Of a stretch of DNA of 8,165 bases, positions 1-6,285 are shown piece by piece (position 1 is the stretch's first letter; every line of letters starts with the position of its first letter). A program made the position numbers and the translations under genes. Source of the stretch: an uncultured Rhodocyclaceae bacterium (GTDB lineage Bacteria > Pseudomonadota > Gammaproteobacteria > Burkholderiales > Rhodocyclaceae). The stretch lies in assembly GCA_903930805.1 (NCBI GenBank), contig CAIYZZ010000554.1:1-8165 (forward strand). The letters are read 5' to 3'. The notes beneath the pieces are model-generated. The model had not been told where the DNA came from. It worked only from the letters and a program-made list of their open reading frames with translations, and ran no database searches.

Positions 1-80
1 CAGAGAGAGATGTGGTGGCGGTGGCTATGCTGCTCATGCAAGAATCGCTGAGGGCATTGCTGGAGCACACTCTGGCATGA
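1..80 (+). CDS. C-terminal end of an unidentified upstream gene (partial)
   Basis: The frame beginning at base 3 is open from the window edge and ends at TGA 78-80, giving a tail of 25 residues that ends ...RALLEHTLA. The stop overlaps the ATG of the next gene as ATGA (77-80), the usual sign of translational coupling inside an operon, and this is the main reason to believe the frame is real. The tail is too short to name a family. By context it could be the partner that often precedes DUF499 ATPases in defence clusters (for example a DUF1156 methyltransferase), but nothing in these residues shows that. The DUF499 gene's own frame is also open to the window edge, so codon openness alone does not prove this tail. 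Confidence 0.5.
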   Translation, partial: ERDVVAVAMLLMQESLRALLEHTLA

Positions 81-3000
81 CAGCTGAGGGCGACAACAGA
101 GTGCTGATGCAAAAGATCGTGAAGGACATTTTGTCTGACACCCGCCTCGGTGCTGGCAAGACTGATTCACTCAATGATGTCGCGGCCTTGCTGGTGGTGA
201 TGGATCGCAAATGGAGTGACGTGTTTCGCCAGATCCTCGGCAAGACAGAGCGTAGTCTGGTGAATGAGATTCTGGCCGTGCGTAATAGTTGGGCGCATCA
301 AGAAACCTTCTCCGGCGACGATGCGTACCGCGCGCTTGATTCGGCGGGTCGGCTGCTGACTGCCATCTCGGCGCCACAGTCCGACGAAATCGAAAAAGTG
401 AAAATGGAACTGTTGCGCGTGCGTTTCGATGAGCAGGCGCGTGGCGAAAAACGCAAGACGGCAGGTGCCGCCATCGAAAGCAGCGTGACAGGCAGCCTCA
501 AGCCCTGGCGCGAAGTGGTGATGCCGCACGAAGACGTGGCCAGCGGACGCTACCAGCAGGCCGAGTTTGCCGCCGACCTGTGGCAAGTGCATCTTGGCGA
601 AGGCACGGATGAATACCGCAACCCGGTAGAGTTTTTCCGCCGTACTTACCTGACCGAAAGTCTCAAGGAGATGCTGGTCTGTGCGGTACGACGTTTGACA
701 GTCGGCGGTGGCGACCCGGTGGTGCAGTTGCAGACCAACTTCGGCGGCGGCAAAACGCACTCTATGCTGGCGCTGTATCACTTGTTTTCTGGCATTGCGC
801 CGACCGAATTGGCCGGCATCGACGTGGTGTTGGCAGCCGCTGGTGCCGGCAAGATTCCGACAGCGCGGCGGGTGGTACTGGTCGGCAACAAGATTTCTCC
901 GGGTAATCCATCGACCAAGCCCGATGGCACAGTGGTGCGCACTCTATGGGGCGAACTCGCATGGCAATTGGGCGGCAAGAAAGCTTTCGCCCGTATCAAA
1001 GCCGACGACGAAAAGGCCACCAGCCCTGGCGACGTGCTGCGCGAACTCTTCAACGAATACGGCCCCTGCCTGATTTTGGTGGACGAGTGGGTGGCCTATG
1101 CGCGCCAACTTCACGACCAGAGCGACCTACCGGCCGGCGGCTTCGAGACGCAATTCACCTTCGCCCAGGTGCTGACCGAATCGGCCAAGCTGGCGAAGAA
1201 TTGCCTGCTGGTGATCAGTCTGCCCGCTTCGGACACTTCCGGCTCGCCACATACCCAGGCCGATGATGTGGAAGTCGGCGGCACGCGTGGGCGCGAGGCG
1301 CTGGACCGGCTGCGCAACGTGGTGGGTCGCGTTGAATCGTCGTGGCGTCCGGCGAGTGCTGAAGAAAGTTTCGAGATCGTGCGCCGGCGCTTATTCCAGC
1401 CAATGTCCGACCCGGCACAGTTCAAGGATCGGGACGTGGTGGCGCGCGCCTTTGCCGAGTTCTACCGCACCCAGCAGGCGGAGTTTCCACCCGAGTGCCG
1501 CGAATCCGAGTACGAACAGCGGATCAAGATGGCGTATCCGATACACCCGGAAATCTTCGACCGGCTTTATACCGACTGGTCGACCCTGGTGAAATTCCAG
1601 CGCACGCGCGGTGTGCTGCGCCTCATGGCGGCGGTAATTCACAGTCTCTGGGAAAAGGGCGACCGCAATCCGCTTATCCTGCCGGGCAACGTGGCGATTG
1701 ACGACGCGCGTGTGCAGTCCGAATTGACACGCTATCTTTCGGACAACTGGGTGCCGGTGATCGAGAAGGATGTCGACGGGCCTAACTCCTTGCCGCTCAA
1801 ACTGGACAGTGAGTTGCCCAATCTGGGCAAGTTTTCGGCCTGCCGACGAGTGGCGCGTGCCATCTACATGGGCTCGGCACCGACCACGGCGGCCGCCCAT
1901 AAAGGCATCGAGGATCGGCGCGTAAAGCTGGGTTGTGTGATGCCCGGCGAATCTCCCGCCGTGTTTGGAGATGCCCTGCGGCGCATGGCTGGTGCGGCAA
2001 CCTATCTATATCAGGACGGCCCCCACTACTGGTACTCGACCCAGCCAACGGTAACCAAGCTGGCGGACGATCGTGCCGAGCAATTGAAACGTGATCCGGA
2101 CAAGGTGGTGCATGAGCTGGAGCAGCGATTGCGTACGGACTTGGCGCGGAAGGGCGACTTCAACCGCATCCACCCCATGCCGCAAAGCGGTGCCGACGTG
2201 CCGGACGATCTGGATGCGCGCCTGGTGGTGCTGGGCGTCAACCATCCTTACAGCAATGAGAGCGACAGCGCTGCCAGGGTCGTCGCCAAGGCGATTCTGG
2301 AAACGCGTGGAAACACGCCGCGCCTCTACCGCAACACACTGGTGTTTCTGGCGGCAGACAAGACCCGCTTGCAGGATCTCGAGGAGGCCGCTCGCAAATA
2401 TCTGGCTTGGGAATCAATTCTGGCCGAGCAGACCAACCTCAATCTGTCGCCGTATCAGGTGACCCAGGCCGAGACCCAAAAGACCGCTGCCGACAGTACG
2501 GTAACTGCTCGACTGCCGGAGACCTACCAGTGGCTGCTCGTGCCGGTACAGGCCAAGCCACAAGCTGCAATAACGTGGGAGGCGCTGCGTCTGTCAGGAA
2601 CAGATGCTCTGGCGGTGCGTGCCAGCAAGAAGTTGCGCACAGATGAACACTACCAGACCAGTATTGGATCAACATGCCTGCGCATGGAACTGGACAAGAT
2701 TCCGCTATGGCGGGGCGACCATGTCGCGGTGAAGCAATTGGTCGAGGATTTCGCGCGCTATCTGTATCTGCCGCGCCTCAAAGATTCGACGGTACTACTG
2801 CACTCGATCAGCGAAGGGCTGAATCTCCTGACATGGGTGCAGGACAGCTTCGGCTTTGCCGATAGCTACGATGAAGATGCCGGCCGCTACAGGGGGCTGC
2901 GCGGCGGGATGATGGTGACGCTGACCGATGCCCATGCGCCGGGACTTGTGGTCAAGCCAGATGTGGCGAGCAAGCAACTGGATGAGGACAAACCTCCAGT

Positions 3001-3289
3001 AAATCCTCCACCACCACCGCCACCGCAACACGAACAACCACCCGGCCCAGCAAAGCCCAAACGCTTCCATGGATCGGTAATCCTTGACACGGCTCGCGTT
3101 GGCCGCGATGCCAGCAAAATCGCCGATGAGGTGATTGCACATCTGGCCGGGCTGGTTGGGGCGACCGTGACTGTGACACTGGAGATAACCGCAGAAGTTT
3201 CAGGTGGTGTGCCTGATCAAGCTGTGCGCACGGTGACCGAAAACAGCCGGACGCTGAATTTTACGGATCACGGATTCGAGAAGGAATAG
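77..3289 (+). CDS. Swt1-type HEPN domain + DUF499 AAA-like ATPase, probable anti-phage defence protein
   Basis: A 1070-residue two-module protein. Residues 1-about 125 form a Swt1-type HEPN domain: the R-x4-H motif is RNSWAH with R69 and H74, the pair that in active HEPN ribonucleases makes the RNA-cutting site. From about residue 165 the DUF499 ATPase begins, with an unusual Walker A of the form NFGGGKTH (221-228; K226, T227), a Walker B ending LILVDEW (D336, E337), a sensor-like strand LLVISLPASD (377-386) and a conserved GRVESSWRP stretch (417-425) that could supply an arginine finger. A proline-rich hinge (about 973-994, seven prolines in a row at 977-983) joins a small conserved C-terminal domain (996-1070) ending HGFEKE. 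Length and ends look complete. The start at 77 is chosen because it overlaps the preceding stop and has GGAG at 62-65; the in-frame codons upstream are glycine-rich and unlike the family. Family knowledge: DUF499 ATPases cluster with methyltransferases and helicases in phage defence. The target, and whether the HEPN part cuts RNA, are inference. Confidence 0.9.
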   Translation: MTAEGDNRVLMQKIVKDILSDTRLGAGKTDSLNDVAALLVVMDRKWSDVFRQILGKTERSLVNEILAVRNSWAHQETFSGDDAYRALDSAGRLLTAISAPQSDEIEKVKMELLRVRFDEQARGEKRKTAGAAIESSVTGSLKPWREVVMPHEDVASGRYQQAEFAADLWQVHLGEGTDEYRNPVEFFRRTYLTESLKEMLVCAVRRLTVGGGDPVVQLQTNFGGGKTHSMLALYHLFSGIAPTELAGIDVVLAAAGAGKIPTARRVVLVGNKISPGNPSTKPDGTVVRTLWGELAWQLGGKKAFARIKADDEKATSPGDVLRELFNEYGPCLILVDEWVAYARQLHDQSDLPAGGFETQFTFAQVLTESAKLAKNCLLVISLPASDTSGSPHTQADDVEVGGTRGREALDRLRNVVGRVESSWRPASAEESFEIVRRRLFQPMSDPAQFKDRDVVARAFAEFYRTQQAEFPPECRESEYEQRIKMAYPIHPEIFDRLYTDWSTLVKFQRTRGVLRLMAAVIHSLWEKGDRNPLILPGNVAIDDARVQSELTRYLSDNWVPVIEKDVDGPNSLPLKLDSELPNLGKFSACRRVARAIYMGSAPTTAAAHKGIEDRRVKLGCVMPGESPAVFGDALRRMAGAATYLYQDGPHYWYSTQPTVTKLADDRAEQLKRDPDKVVHELEQRLRTDLARKGDFNRIHPMPQSGADVPDDLDARLVVLGVNHPYSNESDSAARVVAKAILETRGNTPRLYRNTLVFLAADKTRLQDLEEAARKYLAWESILAEQTNLNLSPYQVTQAETQKTAADSTVTARLPETYQWLLVPVQAKPQAAITWEALRLSGTDALAVRASKKLRTDEHYQTSIGSTCLRMELDKIPLWRGDHVAVKQLVEDFARYLYLPRLKDSTVLLHSISEGLNLLTWVQDSFGFADSYDEDAGRYRGLRGGMMVTLTDAHAPGLVVKPDVASKQLDEDKPPVNPPPPPPPQHEQPPGPAKPKRFHGSVILDTARVGRDASKIADEVIAHLAGLVGATVTVTLEITAEVSGGVPDQAVRTVTENSRTLNFTDHGFEKE

Positions 3290-3320
3290 CCGGGTCCATC
3301 ACAAGCAAGAAAGAGATTTT

Positions 3321-3393
3321 GGGAGGTTAACCCATGCCACACAACTCTGAGCTGATTCGTGAAGCATCCGCATATGCTCCGCCCCTTCAATAA
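3321..3393 (+). pseudogene. 5' remnant of a lost next gene in the defence operon
   Basis: GGGAGGT at 3321-3327 is a near-perfect ribosome binding site, 7 bases before ATG 3334 when counted from GGGAGG. The ORF runs 19 codons (MPHNSELIREASAYAPPLQ) to TAA 3391-3393. It lies 44 bases after the DUF499 gene on the same strand, the spacing expected of an operon neighbour. The peptide reads like the beginning of a cytosolic protein and not like a leader peptide: it has no hydrophobic core and no run of regulatory codons. I infer that a longer gene was cut here by deletion or by the end of the island. A genuine small protein is possible. I do not recognise the family. Confidence 0.45.
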
Positions 3394-3578
3394 AGTCTCT
3401 GACACGGGCAAATCCCAGCCAGAGGTTTTCACTCTGGGTTCGCCATCATGCTTGCGGCCGAAAAGGTCGCGCGATGAAAACGGATAAGAGTAAAGAGCCG
3501 GTCGCATCCTGGCCCTTCCCACACCGGTCGCCCGCTTTTTCGGAAACAGCCGCTAAGTGCCCCTGTAGCCGTAGGGAG

Positions 3579-3640
3579 TTCGGGGTAAATTCGGGGCAAA
3601 CGCCTAGGTCTTACCAGGGACATTCGGGGCTTTTTCGGGG
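3579..3640. repeat. Four phased TTCGGGG direct repeats
   Basis: The heptamer TTCGGGG occurs at 3579-3585, 3590-3596, 3623-3629 and 3634-3640. The starts are 11, 33 and 11 bases apart, so all copies are spaced by whole multiples of 11, about one helical turn, and would lie on the same face of DNA. Two pairs with a gap resemble arm-type binding sites for a tyrosine recombinase or excisionase near an attachment site. The repeats are seen directly; the function is inferred. Confidence 0.6.
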
Positions 3641-3648
3641 CAGTAAAA

Positions 3649-3682
3649 AGCAAAAAAGCCGACTTTCGTCGGCTGTTTTGCT
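3649..3682 (-). terminator. Rho-independent terminator after tRNA-Ser
   Basis: Read on the minus strand, a perfect 7-bp stem AGCCGAC / GTCGGCT closes a GAAA tetraloop (loop 3664-3667 on the plus strand) and is followed by TTTTTTGCTTTTT. The pairing extends outward through A/T-rich arms with one mismatch, over 3649-3682. It lies about 60 bases beyond the tRNA 3' end and would end the minus-strand unit nnr-nadC-tRNA-Ser. On the plus strand the T tract is shorter (GTTTTGCTT), so it may also stop transcripts leaving the defence operon. Confidence 0.85.
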
Positions 3683-3743
3683 TCTGCTACGATCTGCCAT
3701 CTCGTGGATGATTTTGCCAAATCGCCTTAAAAATCAAGGTGTT

Positions 3744-3834
3744 TGGCGGAGAGGGAGGGATTCGAACCCTCGTTAGGATATTATCCTAAACACGCTTTCC
3801 AGGCGTGCGACTTAAACCACTCATCCACCTCTCC
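3744..3834 (-). tRNA. tRNA-Ser(GGA)
   Basis: On the minus strand the acceptor stem GGAGAGG (5' end at 3834) pairs with CCTCTCC, followed by discriminator G and an encoded CCA (3746-3744). The anticodon stem CACGC / GCGTG holds the loop CTGGAAA, so the anticodon is GGA, reading serine codons UCC and UCU. The long class II variable arm (TTAGGATAATATCCTAA) and the T loop GGTTCGAATCC are present. Length is 91 bases with CCA, normal for tRNA-Ser. It lies 42 bases after nadC on the same strand and its 3' end faces the accessory region, the usual side for island integration. Confidence 0.97.
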
Positions 3835-3864
3835 GCGGTGGGCTGCGTCTTTGGCAGGGCGCGA

Positions 3865-3893
3865 ATTCTAGCAGAGTCAGCCTTCGCTGTGCC
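3865..3893 (-). promoter_or_regulatory. Candidate promoter for tRNA-Ser, overlapping the end of nadC
   Basis: On the minus strand TGCTAGAAT (3873-3865) is an extended -10 with five of six consensus bases. A weak -35 GGCACA (3893-3888) lies 17 bases upstream, inside the last codons of nadC. The bases after the -10 are GC-rich (TCGCGCCC), the kind of discriminator seen at growth-rate and ppGpp-controlled stable RNA promoters. Predicted transcription start is near 3858, leaving a leader of about 24 bases for RNase P. Confidence 0.5.
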
Positions 3894-4725
3894 GCAGGGA
3901 GAGGTCGATGGCGCGTACGTCCTTGGTCAGGGTGCCGATGGAGATGCGGTCGACACCGGTTTCGGCGGTGGCGCGGACGGTTTCCAGTCGAACACCTCCT
4001 GAGGCTTCGAGTTCGGCCCGGCCGGCGGTGAAGCCGACGGCTTGGCGCATTTGCGCCAGATCCATGTTGTCGAGCAGGATCATGGTGGCGCCGGCATCCA
4101 GTGCTTCGGCAAGTTCTTCGAGTGATTCCACTTCAACTTGAATGAACAGGTTGCCGTTGGCCAGTTTGCGTGCCTGATTGAAGGCAGCCGTAATGCCACC
4201 GGCGGCGATGATGTGGTTTTCCTTGATCAGGATGCCGTCGTAAAGGCCAAGGCGGTGGTTGGTGCCGCCGCCGCAACGGACAGCGTATTTTTGTGCCAGA
4301 CGCAGGCCGGGAAGGGTTTTGCGCGTGTCGACGATTTTCGCGCGGGTGCCGGCGACGGCATCGACGTAACGCCGGGTTTGCGTTGCCGTACCCGAGAGCA
4401 ACTGCAGGAAATTGAGGGCGCTGCGTTCTGAAGTGAGCAGAGCGCGGGTGTCGGCGGAAATTTCACAGACGATCTGCCCGTTCAGAATGGTCTCTCCATC
4501 CTGCGCCAGCCAATCGATACGCGCCATGGGGTCAAGCCGGCGCAGGCAGGCCTCGAACCAGGCAACACCGCACAACACAGCGTCCTCGCGGCTAGTGAGG
4601 ATGCCAACCGCCCGATGGTTGGCAGGAGTGAGCATGGCGGTGAGATCGCCACTGCCAATATCTTCGGCCAAGGCTGCCAGAACATTACGCTCGACTTCGT
4701 GGGCTAGTGCCAGTGGAAATTCCAT
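3877..4725 (-). CDS. nadC: Quinolinate phosphoribosyltransferase (decarboxylating)
   Basis: Cytosolic enzyme of de novo NAD synthesis: quinolinate + PRPP gives nicotinate mononucleotide, CO2 and diphosphate. The 282 residues match the usual length. Visible motifs are EDIGSGDLT (21-29) at the N-terminus, ERSALNFLQ (100-108), DTRKTLPGLR (133-142), KYAVRCGGGTNHR (146-158), LIKENH (166-171), EVE (198-200), LLDN (217-220) and ASGGV (241-245). By family alignment, R101, R135, K136, H157, R158, K168, E198 and D219 are the expected substrate and PRPP ligands, and all are present. ModD, a paralogue in molybdenum transport clusters, is the alternative, but length, motifs and neighbour favour NadC. The start overlaps the last 22 bases of nnr; TAGG lies about 7 bases upstream. 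Quinolinate-forming nadA and nadB are not in the window. Confidence 0.96.
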   Translation of the reverse strand: MEFPLALAHEVERNVLAALAEDIGSGDLTAMLTPANHRAVGILTSREDAVLCGVAWFEACLRRLDPMARIDWLAQDGETILNGQIVCEISADTRALLTSERSALNFLQLLSGTATQTRRYVDAVAGTRAKIVDTRKTLPGLRLAQKYAVRCGGGTNHRLGLYDGILIKENHIIAAGGITAAFNQARKLANGNLFIQVEVESLEELAEALDAGATMILLDNMDLAQMRQAVGFTAGRAELEASGGVRLETVRATAETGVDRISIGTLTKDVRAIDLSLRHSEG

Positions 4726-6224
4726 GCCATACCTATCTGAGGTTGTTTTGATTCTAGCGCCGGGGAATTTTGACTAATCCAGCCGTTCAGAATTTGTCGG
4801 GCGGAGACAATGATCTCGCCGGACGTCAAGCCTACGGGGCCGCCCTGTCCCGCAGCCACGCAGGCATCGGCTGCTGCCCCGTGGAGATGTACTGCACATA
4901 GCATGGCTTCGAGTGGAGGCCAGTGCTGTGCCAGCAATGCGGCCAACATGCCTGTCAGTACATCACCGCTGCCAGCGGTGGCCAGGCCGGGATTGCCGGT
5001 GGTGTTGATGAACCAGCGTCCATCGGGTGTGGCGATGACGGTGCCACAACCCTTCAGCGCGACATGGATGTGGAGACGACGCGCAAGTTCTTGCGCGGCA
5101 GCGAGACGATCGACTTGAACGTCTTCTGTGCTGCAGCCGATCAGACGCGCCGCCTCGGCGGGGTGCGGGGTAATAAAAGTCGGTGTTGGCCGGACGGCGA
5201 TCCGGCGTGACAGCGCCATGTCTCGAGCTATCAGGTTGAGGGCGTCAGCATCGATTACCAGCGGTAGGCTGCTATCGATCGCCTGTGCAAGAAGTTCGGC
5301 GGCTTGGGCAGATTGCCCGAGTCCGGGACCGATGGCAAGCACCGAGGCTGCGTTCATTGCGTTTTTGGGATCACGCAGCATCAATTCGGGCTGCTCGAAA
5401 TCAACGGGGAACTGCTCCAGCATGCCGAGATAAACCCGGCCGGCGCCAAGCTTGAGAGCGGCGCGTCCCGCCAGCAGTGCGGCACCAGCCATGCCTGTTG
5501 CGCCACCGATAATGGCGACGCTACCGAAGCTGCCTTTATGGCTGTTGCGCTGACGCGGCAACAAGCAATTCTGGAATGATGAACACTGCACCTGCTCTCC
5601 GTCTCCGTGCTTGATGGCAAGAGATAGATCGCATAGCGTTATCTCTCCACACAGGTCGGGGCCATCACCGGTGAGCAGGCCAGGTTTCAGGGCAATGAAT
5701 GTGGCGGTGCGGCTGGCATCTACGGCGGGGCCGGTTGCCTGGCCGGTGGCGGCATTCAAGCCACTTGGCACGTCGAGGGCGAGGATCGGAGCAGTACTGC
5801 TGTTCATTCGATCGATCCAGTCGGCGTAAAGCCCCTCGATCGGCCGGGTCAGGCCGATGCCAAACAGTCCGTCGATAATCAGACCAAACCTTGTGTCGGG
5901 ATAGTTGCTCAGGCATGTGCCGCCGGTAGCCAGCCAGGCAGCATGCGCAGCGCGGGCATCGTCAGGTAGCCTAGCCGGGTCACCGGCGAATAGCATCTGC
6001 GGTTCGTAGCCGCTTTCCTTGAGCAGGCGGGCGACGACGAATGCATCGCCGCCGTTGTTCCCCGGGCCCGCCAGGAGTAGAGGTGGCAGCACGGCGCCCG
6101 CAAGCATTTCGTGCGCGATATGTGTGGCGGCGGCACCCGCACGCTCCATCAGTGGTGGTTTTGCTGTTGCGTTCGCCACCTCGATGGTACGCAGGGACTC
6201 GGCTTGCAATATCATGGGATTCAT
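4704..6224 (-). CDS. nnr: Bifunctional NAD(P)H-hydrate epimerase / ADP-dependent NAD(P)H-hydrate dehydratase
   Basis: Repairs NADHX and NADPHX, the hydrated damaged forms of NAD(P)H. The N-terminal YjeF_N epimerase interconverts R and S forms; the C-terminal ribokinase-like dehydratase regenerates NAD(P)H from the S form using ADP. With the start at 6224 it has 506 residues, normal for the fused form. Epimerase motifs: AGPGNNGGD (52-60), IIDGLFGIG (116-124), LALDVPSGL (148-156). Dehydratase motifs: HKGSFGSV (229-236), GPGLG (299-303), IDADALN (324-330), TPHPAEA (352-358), VALKG (388-392) and NPGLATAGSGDVLTG (411-425) with catalytic D421. The frame is open upstream to 6332, but that extension overlaps the divergent gene and is unlike the family. 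The ATGs at 6224 and 6215 both lack a strong ribosome binding site; 6224 is preferred but not certain. It is followed by nadC with a 22-base overlap. Confidence 0.94.
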   Translation of the reverse strand: MNPMILQAESLRTIEVANATAKPPLMERAGAAATHIAHEMLAGAVLPPLLLAGPGNNGGDAFVVARLLKESGYEPQMLFAGDPARLPDDARAAHAAWLATGGTCLSNYPDTRFGLIIDGLFGIGLTRPIEGLYADWIDRMNSSTAPILALDVPSGLNAATGQATGPAVDASRTATFIALKPGLLTGDGPDLCGEITLCDLSLAIKHGDGEQVQCSSFQNCLLPRQRNSHKGSFGSVAIIGGATGMAGAALLAGRAALKLGAGRVYLGMLEQFPVDFEQPELMLRDPKNAMNAASVLAIGPGLGQSAQAAELLAQAIDSSLPLVIDADALNLIARDMALSRRIAVRPTPTFITPHPAEAARLIGCSTEDVQVDRLAAAQELARRLHIHVALKGCGTVIATPDGRWFINTTGNPGLATAGSGDVLTGMLAALLAQHWPPLEAMLCAVHLHGAAADACVAAGQGGPVGLTSGEIIVSARQILNGWISQNSPALESKQPQIGMAWNFHWH

Positions 6225-6231
6225 CGGGGTG

Positions 6232-6237
6232 ATTGTA
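6232..6237 (-). promoter_or_regulatory. Candidate -10 element of the nnr promoter
   Basis: On the minus strand TACAAT matches five of six bases of the sigma70 -10. No good -35 is found 16-18 bases upstream. It lies only 7 bases before ATG 6224, so transcription would begin at or next to the start codon, suggesting a leaderless message or use of ATG 6215. Tentative. Confidence 0.35.
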
Positions 6238-6248
6238 GCCTTCGAGGG

Positions 6249-6276
6249 TGATACAGTGCGGCCAAAATACGAGGAG
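6249..6276 (+). promoter_or_regulatory. Candidate extended -10 and strong ribosome binding site of the M20 gene
   Basis: TGATACAGT (6249-6257) has the TGn-TACAGT form of an extended -10 with four of six consensus bases; no clear -35 is seen. GAGGAG at 6271-6276 is a strong ribosome binding site 9 bases before ATG 6286 and decides that start. The whole divergent control region between nnr and this gene is only 61 bases. Confidence 0.4.
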
Positions 6277-6285
6277 AAATTGACC

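Larger units (their letters stand above)
3394..3743. other. Intergenic island-end region without a convincing gene
   Basis: No reading frame here resembles a known protein. The region holds a CCAGAG / CTCTGG hairpin (3419-3424 with 3432-3437, 7-base loop, no T tract), a direct repeat CCGGTCGC (3498-3505 and 3524-3531), a direct repeat GCTTTTTCGG (3534-3543 and 3629-3638), four TTCGGGG copies (3579-3640) and a strong terminator (3649-3682). Density of short repeats beside a tRNA 3' end is typical of an attachment-site flank of an integrated element. No integrase gene is visible, so it would have to lie outside the window or be lost. Confidence 0.5.

Noticed and set aside
1391..1900. 169-codon minus-strand ORF inside the DUF499 gene
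   Set aside because: It lies fully inside a well-supported gene in a GC-rich codon context, is rich in Arg/His/Gly and resembles no family, as expected of an antisense shadow. The same holds for the 204-codon frame at 167-781.
3419..3437. CCAGAG / CTCTGG hairpin as a terminator for the defence operon
   Set aside because: The stem is only 6 bp and no T tract follows on either strand.
3268..3522. 84-codon minus-strand ORF across the end of the DUF499 gene
   Set aside because: No recognisable motif, no ribosome binding site and it overlaps both the DUF499 stop and the truncated follower.
3474..3776. 100-codon plus-strand ORF ending in RRGRDSNPR
   Set aside because: Its last codons are the antisense of tRNA-Ser and it runs through the terminator hairpin and the phased repeats. 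The RRGRDSNPR ending is a well-known artefact of translating tRNA-Ser antisense.
6019..6285. Upstream extension of the M20 gene
   Set aside because: The added 89 residues are antisense to nnr and unlike the family, while ATG 6286 has a strong ribosome binding site.
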